Part shown: piece after piece, positions 49,623-59,070 of the stretch
Layout: each line of letters opens with the position of its first letter
How positions within the stretch are numbered: position 1 is the stretch's first letter
Origin: Gammaproteobacteria bacterium
GTDB taxonomy: Bacteria > Pseudomonadota > Gammaproteobacteria > Burkholderiales > Burkholderiaceae_B
Reading direction: 5' to 3'
Assembly (NCBI GenBank): GCA_018815245.1
Contig: JAHIXK010000005.1
Span: 1-64,000 of the forward strand
DNA: 64,000 bases
Position numbers and translations under genes: made by a program
Notes under the pieces: generated by a model
The model's input: the letters and a program-made list of their open reading frames with translations, nothing else
Told to the model about the DNA's origin: nothing
The model's database searches: none

Positions 49623-51082
49623 CAGCTGTGTGTGTCATGGTATTGGGCACCAGCAGTGGCGCTGGCAAAAGCTGGGTGACCACGGCACTGTGCCGCCATT
49701 ACGCACGCATGGGTTTGAAGGTGGCTCCCTTCAAGGCACAAAACATGAGCAACAACGCCCGTGTGGTGGCGGGTTTGCATGGCAGTGAAGGCGAAATTGG
49801 TTCGGCTCAGTATTTCCAGGCGCTGGCCGCCTGTTGTGAACCCCATGTACAGATGAACCCGGTGTTGCTAAAACCCGAAGCCGACACCAAAAGCCAGGTG
49901 GTGGTGCTGGGGAAAGTGGACCCGGCGTTGAGCAAAACCCCGTGGCGGGAACGCAGCGCCAAAGTGTGGCCGCACATCCTGGCGGCACTGGATGCATTGC
50001 GAGCCGACCACGACGTAGTGGTGATCGAGGGAGCGGGTTCGCCCGCAGAAATCAACCTGCACGCCAGTGACATTGTGAACATGCGCGTGGCAGTGTACAC
50101 ACAGGCGCGTTGCCTGCTGGTTACCGACATTGACCGTGGCGGGGCCTTTGCCCACTTGTACGGAACATGGGCTTTGTTGCCCCCGCAGGAACGTGCCTTG
50201 ATCCGTGGTTTCGTGTTGAACAAATTTCGGGGCGATGCTGCGTTGCTGGCCCCAGCGCCTGAACAGCTGCAGCAGTTGACCGGTGTGCCCACGGTGGCCG
50301 CCCTGCCCATGTGGCTTCAGCATGGTTTGCCGGAAGAAGATGGTGTGTTCGACGACCGCAGCCGTTCCACCGGCAGCGTGCGCACCACCATTGCAGTGCT
50401 GGCTTTTCCGCGCATCAGTAATCTGGATGAATTCCAGTCCTTGAAAAACATGCCCGGTGTGCGTTTGGTGTGGGCCCGCACGCCTGCCGATTGTGCGGGG
50501 GCTGACTGGATTATTCTGCCGGGTTCCAAGCACACCACGGCCGATTTGAAGTGGCTGAGGGAGCAGGGCTTGGATCAAACCATCGCTGCCCATGCCGATC
50601 AGGGCAAGCCGGTGCTGGGAATTTGTGGCGGTTTGCAAATGCTGGGCGAAGCGCTGGTGGATGCGCACGGCATTGATGGCAATGCACCGGGCTTGGGGCT
50701 ATTGCCTTTGGTGACTTATTTCGAGCCCGACAAAACAGTGCGCCGCGCCACGCTGCTTTTTGGCGCTGTGACAGGCCCTTGGGCTGCGTTGACGCAACAG
50801 ATGGTGAATGGTTATGAAATTCACCATGGGCGCACGGTGCAACACCCCGCGCTGGCGCAAACCGGTCAGCTTGCCCGCGAAGTGCTGCCCGGTTTGGGTT
50901 GGCAAAATAGGGCGGGCAATGTGCTGGGTGTGTATGTGCATGGCTTGTTTGAAGACCCCGTGGTGTTGGCCGCATTGTTTGGTGCACAAGCGCCAACGCT
51001 GGAAAGTGTTTTCAACGGGCTGGCTGATTATTTGGCTTTGCATGTTCAACCGGGCGTGTTGAATGCGCTTATCGAACCTTAA
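49619..51082 (+). CDS. cobQ: Cobyric acid synthase (CobQ/CbiP)
   Basis: This 487-residue glutamine amidotransferase amidates four carboxylates of adenosylcobyrinic acid a,c-diamide. An N-terminal dethiobiotin-synthase-like domain has G-T-S-S-G-A-G-K-S (P-loop) and K-A-Q-N-M-S-N-N-A. The C-terminal GATase domain has V-L-G-I-C-G-G-L-Q-M-L-G (nucleophile Cys) and Y-E-I-H-H-G-R. No earlier corrin-ring genes (cobB/cbiA or methylases) are in the window, so either they lie elsewhere or the strain salvages late intermediates. Confidence 0.93.
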   Translation: MTAVCVMVLGTSSGAGKSWVTTALCRHYARMGLKVAPFKAQNMSNNARVVAGLHGSEGEIGSAQYFQALAACCEPHVQMNPVLLKPEADTKSQVVVLGKVDPALSKTPWRERSAKVWPHILAALDALRADHDVVVIEGAGSPAEINLHASDIVNMRVAVYTQARCLLVTDIDRGGAFAHLYGTWALLPPQERALIRGFVLNKFRGDAALLAPAPEQLQQLTGVPTVAALPMWLQHGLPEEDGVFDDRSRSTGSVRTTIAVLAFPRISNLDEFQSLKNMPGVRLVWARTPADCAGADWIILPGSKHTTADLKWLREQGLDQTIAAHADQGKPVLGICGGLQMLGEALVDAHGIDGNAPGLGLLPLVTYFEPDKTVRRATLLFGAVTGPWAALTQQMVNGYEIHHGRTVQHPALAQTGQLAREVLPGLGWQNRAGNVLGVYVHGLFEDPVVLAALFGAQAPTLESVFNGLADYLALHVQPGVLNALIEP

Positions 51083-51102
51083 TTTTCAGGTACCACCTAA
51101 CC

Positions 51103-52155
51103 ATGCCATTTGATTTGCCTTGTGTCGAAAACCCTCTCGATGAAAGCCTGCGCGCACGGCTTCAAACACGGATTGACAACAAAACCAAGCCGATTGGTTC
51201 ATTGGGTCGGCTTGAGGCGCTGGCTGTTCACCTTGGCATGGCCTTGGGCACTGAAAGCCCGGTTCTGGAACAGCCGCAATTGCTGGTGTTTGCAGCCGAC
51301 CATGGTTTGGTGCAGCGTGGGGTGTCCGCGTACCCCGGCGATGTAACCTGGCAAATGGTGGAAAACTTTTTGGCGGGTGGCGCGGCTGTCAGCGTGCTGG
51401 CACGCCAGCATGGCCTGAATTTGGGCGTGGTCGATTGTGGTGTGCGCCACGATTTCGCGGCACGCCCCGGGCTTCACCTGTGCAAAGTGGCACATGGCAC
51501 AGCCGACAGCTTTGAAGGCCCGGCCATGTCGATACAGCAATGCGAACAGGCAATGCACAATGGCGTTGAACTGCTGCGTGGCCTGCCCGGCAATGTGTTG
51601 TTGCTGGGTGAAATGGGCATAGGTAATACATCGGCTGCTTCACTGCTCATGGCCCGTTTCACCGGGCGCGACATTGCTGAATGCACGGGCGCAGGCACTG
51701 GTTTGAATGCCGACGCTGTTCAGCGCAAGGCAAGCATATTGCGGGAAGTGCTGCATCGCCATGAGAATACCGAATCACCCATGGAGATTCTTGCCGCCAT
51801 GGGCGGGTTCGAAATTGCCACCATGGTGGGGGCGGTGTTGCAAGCGGCCAGCGAGCGCCGTGTGGTGGTGGTGGATGGTTTTATTGCCACGGCAGCAGTG
51901 CTGGTTGCCCACGCAATGTGCCCCAATGTGTTGGCGTATTGTGTTTTTGCGCATCAATCGGGCGAGCAGGGCCACCGCAACATGCTCAAATACTTGAACG
52001 CGCAGCCCTTGCTTGATCTCGGGATGCGCTTGGGCGAAGGCTCTGGCGCGGCCCTGGCCTGGCCACTGCTGGTGTCGGCTTGCAGCATACTGCGCGACAT
52101 GGCGAGCTTCGATTCAGCCGGCGTGTCGCGCGCTGGCGATTCAACACAGGCGTAA
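51103..52155 (+). CDS. cobT: Nicotinate-nucleotide:dimethylbenzimidazole phosphoribosyltransferase
   Basis: This 350-residue enzyme makes alpha-ribazole phosphate from dimethylbenzimidazole and nicotinate mononucleotide. Blocks seen are T-K-P-I-G-S-L-G-R-L-E, F-A-A-D-H-G-L-V-x-x-G-V-S-A-Y-P, G-E-M-G-I-G-N-T-S-A-A-S, C-T-G-A-G-T-G and the active-site region G-F-E-I-A-T-M-V-G-A. It follows cobQ by 20 bp and works with BluB (supplier of the base) and CobS (final joining). Confidence 0.93.
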   Translation: MPFDLPCVENPLDESLRARLQTRIDNKTKPIGSLGRLEALAVHLGMALGTESPVLEQPQLLVFAADHGLVQRGVSAYPGDVTWQMVENFLAGGAAVSVLARQHGLNLGVVDCGVRHDFAARPGLHLCKVAHGTADSFEGPAMSIQQCEQAMHNGVELLRGLPGNVLLLGEMGIGNTSAASLLMARFTGRDIAECTGAGTGLNADAVQRKASILREVLHRHENTESPMEILAAMGGFEIATMVGAVLQAASERRVVVVDGFIATAAVLVAHAMCPNVLAYCVFAHQSGEQGHRNMLKYLNAQPLLDLGMRLGEGSGAALAWPLLVSACSILRDMASFDSAGVSRAGDSTQA

Positions 52156-52161
52156 TTTCCC

Positions 52162-52992
52162 ATGCTTGAACTGCTCACCCAATTCATTCGCCACTATCTG
52201 CTTGCCGTGCAGTTTTTTACGCGTATTCCGGTCACAGGCAAGTTGGCTGAATGGGTGGGTTTTTCACCAGCCATGCTGCGTGCCAGTGCTGCACATTTTC
52301 CCGGTGTAGGCTGGCTGGTTGGCGCAAGCAGCGCTGCGGTGTTGTGGGGTTTGGCGCGGGCTTTGCCGGAAGTACCCGCTTCAAGCTGGGTGGCTTCAGT
52401 GTTGTGCACCGTGTTCAGTGTGTTGCTGACAGGCGCATTTCATGAAGACGGTTTGGCCGACACGGTCGATGGTTTGGGCGGCAGCAGCAACCGCGAACGT
52501 GCGCTGGACATCATGAAAGATTCCCGAGTGGGCACCTACGGCGCACTGGCGCTGGTGTTGATCGTGTTGCTTAAAGTCGGTTTGCTGGCCATGTTGCTGC
52601 AACTGGCTACCTTGCCCGCAGCCGCAGCAACTGTGTTTGGGGCGCATGTGGTGTCGCGCCTCATGCCACTGTTCATTATTCGCGGTTTGCCGCATGTGGG
52701 CGACACGCAGCAATCCAAATCCAAACCACTGGCCGATCAAATTGGCAATGGCAGTTTGTTGGCGGCTACGGTGTGGACCGGGTTGGCATTGGGCCTGCTA
52801 TACAGGCTTGCACCGGACATGCCTTGGTGGGCTGCCGTGCTGGGTTCGGCCTTGGCACTGGCATGGATGTGGCGCTTGCTTCAGCGCAGGCTGGGCGGTT
52901 TTACTGGCGACGGTTTGGGGGCCACACAACAATTGTGTGAGGTGGCTTTTTACCTTGGCTTGTTGTTGGCCTGGCCACTGCGTGCTGTGTGA
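52162..52992 (+). CDS. cobS: Adenosylcobinamide-GDP ribazoletransferase (cobalamin synthase)
   Basis: This 276-residue inner membrane enzyme joins AdoCbi-GDP and alpha-ribazole (phosphate). It has A-V-Q-F-F-T-R-I-P-V near the start, A-F-H-E-D-G-L-A-D-T-V-D-G-L-G-G (metal-binding acidic motif), I-M-K-D-S-R-V-G-T-Y-G-A and R-L-M-P-L-F-I. Five or more membrane segments. It ends on the first base of the phosphatase ATG. Confidence 0.92.
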   Translation: MLELLTQFIRHYLLAVQFFTRIPVTGKLAEWVGFSPAMLRASAAHFPGVGWLVGASSAAVLWGLARALPEVPASSWVASVLCTVFSVLLTGAFHEDGLADTVDGLGGSSNRERALDIMKDSRVGTYGALALVLIVLLKVGLLAMLLQLATLPAAAATVFGAHVVSRLMPLFIIRGLPHVGDTQQSKSKPLADQIGNGSLLAATVWTGLALGLLYRLAPDMPWWAAVLGSALALAWMWRLLQRRLGGFTGDGLGATQQLCEVAFYLGLLLAWPLRAV

Positions 52993-53546
52993 TGAAACTG
53001 TGGTTGATTCGCCATGCCCCGGTGCTGTTACCTGCTGGTATTTGCTATGGCGCAAGCGATGTGCTGGCCGATGACGACGCCAGCCTGCAAGCAGCCCGAG
53101 AAGCGGCAGCACAATTGCCCGCTGGTTTGCCCGCAAGGGTTTCCGGATTAAAGCGTGCGCAACAACTGGCAAAGCATCTGGCCGTGCTGCGGCCTGATCT
53201 TCCAGCGGCCATTGTGGACCCCCGCTTAAATGAAATGAACTTTGGTTGCTGGGAAATGCAAGCGTGGAATACAGTGCCACAAGCTGCCTTCGACGCCTGG
53301 CTGGCTGATTTTGATCACCATTGTTTTGGTGGCGTTGAAAGCACGCACAGGGTGTTGCAACGCGTGGGGCAGGCATTGAAGGGCATGCAAAGCGATGAAC
53401 TTTGGATTACCCACGCAGGCGTAGTTCGTGCGGTGCAGTGGATTGTTGAACATGGTTTTGCGCCCGTTCAACAAGCTGCAGACTGGCCTGCCACCGTAGT
53501 GGAGCCGGGTGGGTTGTTGACGCTGAAAATTTCAGCGCCGGATTAA
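52992..53546 (+). CDS. cobC: Alpha-ribazole phosphatase-type histidine phosphatase (CobC)
   Basis: This 184-residue histidine phosphatase removes phosphate from alpha-ribazole phosphate or adenosylcobalamin phosphate. It has L-W-L-I-R-H-A-P-V (catalytic His, with Arg) rather than the usual R-H-G, then N-E-M-N-F-G-C-W-E (catalytic acid) and W-I-T-H-A-G-V-V-R (second His). It is last in the B12 operon and ends one base before the convergent glycosyltransferase gene. Confidence 0.88.
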   Translation: MKLWLIRHAPVLLPAGICYGASDVLADDDASLQAAREAAAQLPAGLPARVSGLKRAQQLAKHLAVLRPDLPAAIVDPRLNEMNFGCWEMQAWNTVPQAAFDAWLADFDHHCFGGVESTHRVLQRVGQALKGMQSDELWITHAGVVRAVQWIVEHGFAPVQQAADWPATVVEPGGLLTLKISAPD

Positions 53547-55445
53547 TCAGTTTTTCCACCGCCCCTGCGCTTCAATCATCAACCCCCTTGGCCCGCGCAC
53601 TTCGCCCTGGTTCGCATACGCCCAGTTCAAGGCTTTGCACATTTCATCGGAAAACTCGTTCTCGTTTTGCTGGTGCAAGTCCATGAATTGTTTGGACGCC
53701 ACCATGGCCCGAAGTTCCTCAAGCAAACCCGGTTCATTGATGTAGCGCACCACACCGTTAACATAGTTTTCAACGGAGTCGGCAACACAATATTCGGCCA
53801 GACCCAGCGAGGCCAGAATGTCGTAGTCGCTGCGCGAATGGGGTTCTGCGCCAATCAGGCTCACCACAGGCAAGCCCAGCACCATGCAATCGATGGTGGA
53901 TGTGGCATTGCCAAACGGGAACGGGCTAAGCGCAAGGTGGTTTTGATTCAGCAGGTTCAGGTAGGCTTCGTAGCCAGTGCGGCGTGCCACCACGGCGGTG
54001 GGAAAGTATTTCTGCAGGCGGCGTTCCGTGGACAAATGTCCCACCCCATATTCATTGGGGAAGAACATGAACCGCACGGGCTTGGTTGACAGCCGTTCGA
54101 TTTCCTTCAGTGCGGTCACAAAACTCAAATTGATTTTCATGACATTGCAAGGCACTGCAATTGAAACCATAGAATCATCAAGTACGGGCGGAGGCGGCAG
54201 CTTCAGGTCTTGATGCGCTTCGGCCACATTGCCGACTTCGCTTTCCAGAATCAGCATGTTTTCGTTCACCACACCGGGGCCGCCAAACACGCGACTGGTC
54301 ACAAAGGCCATGTCCATTTCCGTGCTGTGGCTGGTCGCCGGGTGGCCAAAACTCATCGTTTGCAAGGGCGCCCAACGCAGGTTGGCAAGCGATATGCCCC
54401 ACGAGCGCATGCCCACGCTCATGAACCACGCAATGTCTGGTGTGCATTGGTTCAATACGGGCTGCAGGTTCATTTCATCGTCGGGCACTTCAATGAATTC
54501 ATCAAACAGGCTGATGGATTGCTCGTCCACATCCGCTTTCATCGACACCATCACCAGGTAATAATCCTGCCTCAGGCGTTTGATCATCGGTGCGTACCAG
54601 CGGTACATGGCATGCACCGATTTAAACGTTTCCGCGATCACGGCCACCACGGGTTTGTTGTCCACATTGCCGGCATGCCTTACGCTGCCAGCAGGTTTGG
54701 CTTGAATACCCTTGGCCTTGTGCACGCGCTTGAACCAGTTGTTCAGGTGTTTTTTGATGTCGTGTTTGCGGGTCGACGTGCTGTAGCTGCACAGCATCCA
54801 GATGTTGGAAATCAATGCGCGGTATTGGTCGAGTGGGCGCAGTGAATCATAAGGGTTGTATTCTTCCAGCAGAAAGGTGCGGCCTGCGTCGCCAGTCAGT
54901 GTCAGGGGCAAACGGTCCAGCAACAAACCGATGGCCAGCAGCGCTGCCGTTTCAGAATTTTCCAGTGTCAGTTCAACCAGGTCGCTTGCTTCCAGGTCGC
55001 CCACACCGGCCAGCAACACGGCACGCACCATGGCGGGGTTGTCGCTCAGGTGTTTGGTTTTTTTATCGCGTGCTTTTTGCAGCAGCATTTGCAAGGTGGC
55101 CCTGTTGCCGCCGTAGCCAGACACTTCAAACACATAGCTCATGAAGCGTTTTTGTTTGGTCAGCACCAGCACGCTGTTCAGGCTCAGGGTGTGTTTCACA
55201 TCGGTCAACACGTTCACATACAATGCGGCAAACCGGGTGCACAATTCCGTGGTGCCTTGAATGTTCAATTGCATCAAACTGGCGTAGGGTTTGTTCTGGC
55301 ATTCGTTCACCAACACGGCAAGCTGGTTGATGGTTTTTTCCGGGTCTTGCCGCTGCAGGTAGGCACTGTTTTCAATCGCTTGCAACTTGATGTCGATTTC
55401 ATTGAACAGCGGTTGCAGTTGTTCTTCAAGGCTGGGTGTGGTCAT
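53547..55445 (-). CDS. HMW1C-like cytoplasmic glycosyltransferase (GT41)
   Basis: This 632-residue protein has an all-helical N-terminal domain (about 1-260) and a GT-B C-terminal part. The C-terminal part has L-R-W-A-P-L-Q-T-M-S-F-G-H-P-A-T-S-H-S (the sugar-nucleotide cleft), F-F-P-N-E-Y-G-V-G, L-S-P-F-P-F-G-N-A-T-S-T-I-D and L-G-L-P-V-V-S-L-I-G. These blocks match HMW1C-type N-glycosyltransferases, related to OGT/SPINDLY, which attach glucose to Asn in adhesins. It is the last gene of a minus-strand operon with sugar-modifying enzymes. The start MTTPSLEEQL at 55445 leaves 13 bp to the gene before. Confidence 0.8.
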   Translation of the reverse strand: MTTPSLEEQLQPLFNEIDIKLQAIENSAYLQRQDPEKTINQLAVLVNECQNKPYASLMQLNIQGTTELCTRFAALYVNVLTDVKHTLSLNSVLVLTKQKRFMSYVFEVSGYGGNRATLQMLLQKARDKKTKHLSDNPAMVRAVLLAGVGDLEASDLVELTLENSETAALLAIGLLLDRLPLTLTGDAGRTFLLEEYNPYDSLRPLDQYRALISNIWMLCSYSTSTRKHDIKKHLNNWFKRVHKAKGIQAKPAGSVRHAGNVDNKPVVAVIAETFKSVHAMYRWYAPMIKRLRQDYYLVMVSMKADVDEQSISLFDEFIEVPDDEMNLQPVLNQCTPDIAWFMSVGMRSWGISLANLRWAPLQTMSFGHPATSHSTEMDMAFVTSRVFGGPGVVNENMLILESEVGNVAEAHQDLKLPPPPVLDDSMVSIAVPCNVMKINLSFVTALKEIERLSTKPVRFMFFPNEYGVGHLSTERRLQKYFPTAVVARRTGYEAYLNLLNQNHLALSPFPFGNATSTIDCMVLGLPVVSLIGAEPHSRSDYDILASLGLAEYCVADSVENYVNGVVRYINEPGLLEELRAMVASKQFMDLHQQNENEFSDEMCKALNWAYANQGEVRGPRGLMIEAQGRWKN

Positions 55446-55458
55446 TGTCGTGAAGTTC

Positions 55459-56580
55459 TCAGTGTGCAAGTTCAATGGTACGCCCGGTGGCGGAAGCCTG
55501 CGCAATGGCCTGGCTCAGGGTCAGCCCCTCGGCGGCAACGCCCGTGGATAGTGTGTAGGCGTTCAGTTTTTCGTCGCGCATGGCTTGTGCAATGTCGGCG
55601 TAGTAATTCGCAAAGGCTTCAATGAAACCCGAGGGGTGGCCTGCCTTGAAGCGGTTGTAGCGGGGCTGTGCGGTAATGGTGCAGTCAGTTGAAATGCGGT
55701 CAAGCAGCATGCGGTTTCCAGCTTCGTCTGCAGCCTCGATTAGTTCCGGTTGTTCCTGGTGCCATTGCAAACTGCCTTTGGTGCCAAATACGCGAATGCG
55801 CAAACCATTGCGGTAACCCAACACGGCCTTGCCGTACCACGCGTTCACCATCAGGTTGTTGCTGTATTGAATCACTGCGTCCACCTCATCAATCAAACCG
55901 GGGGCCACATTCGTGATGGCGCGTTGCCATGCGCTTACGGCAAGCGGCGTGTTGCCGCACACAAAATTTACCAGGCTGTGCAGGTGCACGAACAGGTCGA
56001 GCGACACGCAGCTGATGTCGCCGTCTTCAAGCCGCCAGGCCTGAATGGCGTGGGTTTTTTTTTGGTTGCTCAGCCGCATGTAGGAATCTTGCGGCATTTC
56101 CACCATCACCTTGAACACGCTGCCAATGGCACCACTTTCCACGCGGCGTTTCATCTCGCGCACAGCCGGGTAGCCGGTGTAATTGAAAATTGAAAACACC
56201 CGGGTGTTGTCGGGTTTTACGCGGGTCAGCAATTCTTTGCATTCCTGCACATTGGCCAGCAGGGGTTTGTCTGAAATAACGCGCAAGTTGTGGTCGAGTG
56301 CCAAGTGGATGTACTGCGCATGCGACTTGATCGGCGTGGCGATCACCACGGCATCCACTTCGTCGGCCACTGCATCAATCAACGCTTCCGCGCTGGGGTA
56401 AAGTTTGTGGGCTGGCACGTTGTACTGGCGGCCCGATTCGGCATTGAATTCCGCGTTGCGGCTAAAGCAGCCCGCCACCAAGTCAAATTCGTTGTCCATT
56501 TTCATGGCAATTTCATGCACACGGCCCACTGCTGAATTTACACCACCGCCTATCATGGCGACCTTGATGGGTTTGTTCAT
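55459..56580 (-). CDS. Gfo/Idh/MocA family oxidoreductase
   Basis: This 373-residue NAD(P)-dependent sugar dehydrogenase-like protein has a Rossmann start K-V-A-M-I-G-G-G-x-N-S-A-V-G-R, A-V-V-I-A-T-P-I-K-S-H, and V-I-S-D-K-P-L-L-A-N, the E-K-P motif in a D-K-P form with the catalytic Lys. The C-terminal part is the usual beta sheet domain. Such enzymes oxidise or isomerise nucleotide-linked or free sugars and inositol. It lies between the ATP-grasp gene and the glycosyltransferase. ATG 56580 is preferred over TTG 56586. Confidence 0.88.
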   Translation of the reverse strand: MNKPIKVAMIGGGVNSAVGRVHEIAMKMDNEFDLVAGCFSRNAEFNAESGRQYNVPAHKLYPSAEALIDAVADEVDAVVIATPIKSHAQYIHLALDHNLRVISDKPLLANVQECKELLTRVKPDNTRVFSIFNYTGYPAVREMKRRVESGAIGSVFKVMVEMPQDSYMRLSNQKKTHAIQAWRLEDGDISCVSLDLFVHLHSLVNFVCGNTPLAVSAWQRAITNVAPGLIDEVDAVIQYSNNLMVNAWYGKAVLGYRNGLRIRVFGTKGSLQWHQEQPELIEAADEAGNRMLLDRISTDCTITAQPRYNRFKAGHPSGFIEAFANYYADIAQAMRDEKLNAYTLSTGVAAEGLTLSQAIAQASATGRTIELAH

Positions 56581-56604
56581 ATTCAATGTCCTTTGTGTGT
56601 GGCT

Positions 56605-57750
56605 TTAACCATTGAAGGTGTAAAGCCTGCGCTGTATGGCGTGGCTGGCCAGTGTTTGAAGTTCAGCTGCATTGGCGCAGCGCGCAAACAGCAGGGCCAT
56701 GCGGCCCACCGGGCTGGGCGCAATGAAGTCGCCTGTGGCGGCAATGGGCACCCAGCGCTCCATGTGCACCGGGTGGTTAAAGTGCAGGTGCTGCAACAAC
56801 CCTTCATGCGGCAAGGTCAGGGTGTGACGTAAAATATAATGTTGTTTCAATGCGCCGGGCGCGGCACGCTGGCCTAGAAAGCCTTTGGCGTAACTGGCCA
56901 CATAGGGCAGGCCGGTTGAAAGTTCAATCAGCTGGCTGTACAAATCGCCGGGGCAGCGGCGGGTAATTTCAACCAGCCAGAATTCATCGCCCTTCAGCAA
57001 AAACTGGGTGTGCACCAGACCATCGCAAAGGCGCAGGCTTTGCGCCAGATGCTCAATTTCACGGCGAATGCGGGTGTGTACCTCGGCAGGAAAGTCGATT
57101 GCAAGGTGGCTGGTGTCGACCACAAAGCGGTTCGCCGATCCGTGTTCAATCACCATGAAGTCTTGCACCAAGCGGCCATTGGCCACGAAGGCCGAATGGC
57201 TGTACAGCTGGCCGTCCACGTACTCTTCCACCAGGCAATCGCCACTTTTTGATTCTGCTTTGGCGCTTTCAATGGCGCGTGCCAGTTGCGTGGTTTCGCC
57301 CGCCTGCACCACGGTAATGCCATGGCCGCTGTAGGCGTCGACCGGCTTTACAATCACAGCGCGGTCGGGCACTTCGTCAGTGCCAAACACATGCGGCACC
57401 GACAAACCTTCGCGCTGCGCATAGCTGCGAAATTTTTGTTTGTGGTTGATGGTTTCTGTGGCTTCAAGGCGGTCAATGCCTGGGAAGTGCAAGGTTTCAG
57501 ACACTTCTGCGCAAGAATAGTACGATCTGTCGTTGCAGCCCGGCACCAGGTATTCAACGCCAAGCCGCGTGCACAAATCGGCCAGTGCCGCAGGGTTGGA
57601 ATAATCCAGTTGCTGGTAACCGGGTGTGGCCTTGGCCAAAAAGTCGTTGGGTTTGCCGCCCGCAAACATGACCGTGTGCCCGGCATTGCGCAGGTAGTTC
57701 AGGATGGGCCCTGAGGAAAAATTGGTGTCAACCAACAGCACCTTAGCCAC
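56605..57750 (-). CDS. ATP-grasp family ligase
   Basis: This 381-residue protein has an N-terminal preATP-grasp domain (KVLLVDTNFSSGPILNYL). The ATP-grasp fold has A-V-I-V-K-P-V-D-A-Y-S-G-H-G-I (ATP-binding strand and glycine loop), C-L-V-E-E-Y-V-D-G-Q and E-F-W-L-V-E-I-T-R-R-C-P-G-D (metal-binding Glu). The family joins a carboxylate to an amine or thiol through an acyl phosphate. It overlaps the aminotransferase gene by eight bases. In this setting it may add an amino acid or acyl group to an amino sugar. Confidence 0.85.
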   Translation of the reverse strand: MAKVLLVDTNFSSGPILNYLRNAGHTVMFAGGKPNDFLAKATPGYQQLDYSNPAALADLCTRLGVEYLVPGCNDRSYYSCAEVSETLHFPGIDRLEATETINHKQKFRSYAQREGLSVPHVFGTDEVPDRAVIVKPVDAYSGHGITVVQAGETTQLARAIESAKAESKSGDCLVEEYVDGQLYSHSAFVANGRLVQDFMVIEHGSANRFVVDTSHLAIDFPAEVHTRIRREIEHLAQSLRLCDGLVHTQFLLKGDEFWLVEITRRCPGDLYSQLIELSTGLPYVASYAKGFLGQRAAPGALKQHYILRHTLTLPHEGLLQHLHFNHPVHMERWVPIAATGDFIAPSPVGRMALLFARCANAAELQTLASHAIQRRLYTFNG

Positions 57751-58891
57751 GGCTGGCCTCGTCGATAATCACACAAACACGGGCCACGTCTTCAAGCGGC
57801 AGGTCCGGGTAAATGGGCAGGCACAACACCTGTTCAGCGGCTTTGTGCGCATGGGGCAAACGGCGCGGTGCGGCTGAGGGCAGGCCACGGTACATGGGCA
57901 TGCTGCTGATCAGCGGGAAAAAATAACGGCGGCCATTCACGCCGTGTTCCTGCAAACGGGCATACAGCGCATCGCGTGTAATGGGGTAGTGGCCTGTCAC
58001 AAAAACAGGGAAGTAAGCACCGTTCCATTCAACACTTTCCGGCACCGCCATGTGTTCAATGCCGGGCACATTGGCCAGCAATTCGCGGTAAAGGGCTTGA
58101 ATGCGGTGGCGTTTTTCAATGGCCTGGTCCACGTACTTCAATTGCAACAGGCCGAATGCCGCGTTCAATTCACTCATTTTGCCGTTGATGCCGGGGGCCA
58201 TCACGGTGACCTCGTTGGCGAAGCCAAAGTTTTTCAGGTAATCGATGCGCTGCTTTGTTTTTTCATCTTTACAAACAATGGCACCGCCTTCAAAGGTGTT
58301 GAACACCTTGGTGGCATGCAGGCTGAGCACGGACAAATCGCCCGCGTTTAAAATGCTCTCGCCGTTTTGCTTCACGCCAAAAGCGTGGGCAGCGTCGTAA
58401 ATCACTTTCAGGCCATACACATCGGCAATGCGTTGAATCTCAATGGTGTTGGCGGGCAGGCCATAACAGTGCACCGGCATGATGGCACTGGTTTGTGGGG
58501 TAATGGCTTCTTCAATGCGGCGTGGGTCAAGGTTCAGGGTGATCGGGTCCACATCGACAAACACGGGCTGCAGGTCGTTCCACAACAGGGAATGGCTGGT
58601 GCACACGAATGAATAGGGCGTGGTGATGACCTCGCCTTGAATGCGCAGGGCTTTCAGCGCGGTCATCAGGGCGATGGTGCCGTTGCAAAACAGGGAAAGA
58701 AACGGCACGCCAAGGTATTCACACAAGGCTTTTTCAAGCTGCTGGTGGTACGGCCCGTTGTTGGTCAGGGTTTTGCTGTCCCAAATTTGTTCCAGATAGG
58801 GAATGAACTCCGCAAGCGGCGGCAGCGCGGGCTGCGTCACAAAAATTTTCCGATCGTCCATTCCCAAGCCTTTCTGTTTGATTTTCTTCAT
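57743..58891 (-). CDS. DegT/DnrJ/EryC1/StrS-family sugar aminotransferase
   Basis: This 382-residue PLP enzyme has N-N-G-P-Y-H-Q-Q-L-E, E-V-I-T-T-P-Y-S-F-V, I-Y-D-A-A-H-A-F-G (PLP Asp), L-H-A-T-K-V-F-N-T-F-E-G-G-A-I (PLP Lys) and a late Y-F-P-V. It transfers an amino group to a keto-sugar nucleotide. It is the first gene of the minus-strand sugar operon; a second start at 58861 is possible. It diverges from uppP, with 179 bp between. Confidence 0.9.
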   Translation of the reverse strand: MKKIKQKGLGMDDRKIFVTQPALPPLAEFIPYLEQIWDSKTLTNNGPYHQQLEKALCEYLGVPFLSLFCNGTIALMTALKALRIQGEVITTPYSFVCTSHSLLWNDLQPVFVDVDPITLNLDPRRIEEAITPQTSAIMPVHCYGLPANTIEIQRIADVYGLKVIYDAAHAFGVKQNGESILNAGDLSVLSLHATKVFNTFEGGAIVCKDEKTKQRIDYLKNFGFANEVTVMAPGINGKMSELNAAFGLLQLKYVDQAIEKRHRIQALYRELLANVPGIEHMAVPESVEWNGAYFPVFVTGHYPITRDALYARLQEHGVNGRRYFFPLISSMPMYRGLPSAAPRRLPHAHKAAEQVLCLPIYPDLPLEDVARVCVIIDEASRG

Positions 58892-59070
58892 TATGTAGCC
58901 AAGGGCGTGTGATCATTTGTTAAATATCAGGCCTCTTTCCCCTCCAGAAAAATGTTTTCACCCATTCAGGCTTGCTATAGTGGCGCATTGAAAACGCACC
59001 AACAATGGCCTGTTCCGTTGTGTTTTTGGTGTATTCCGCTCATTTTTCCATCATTTACCAGGAATTTGCC

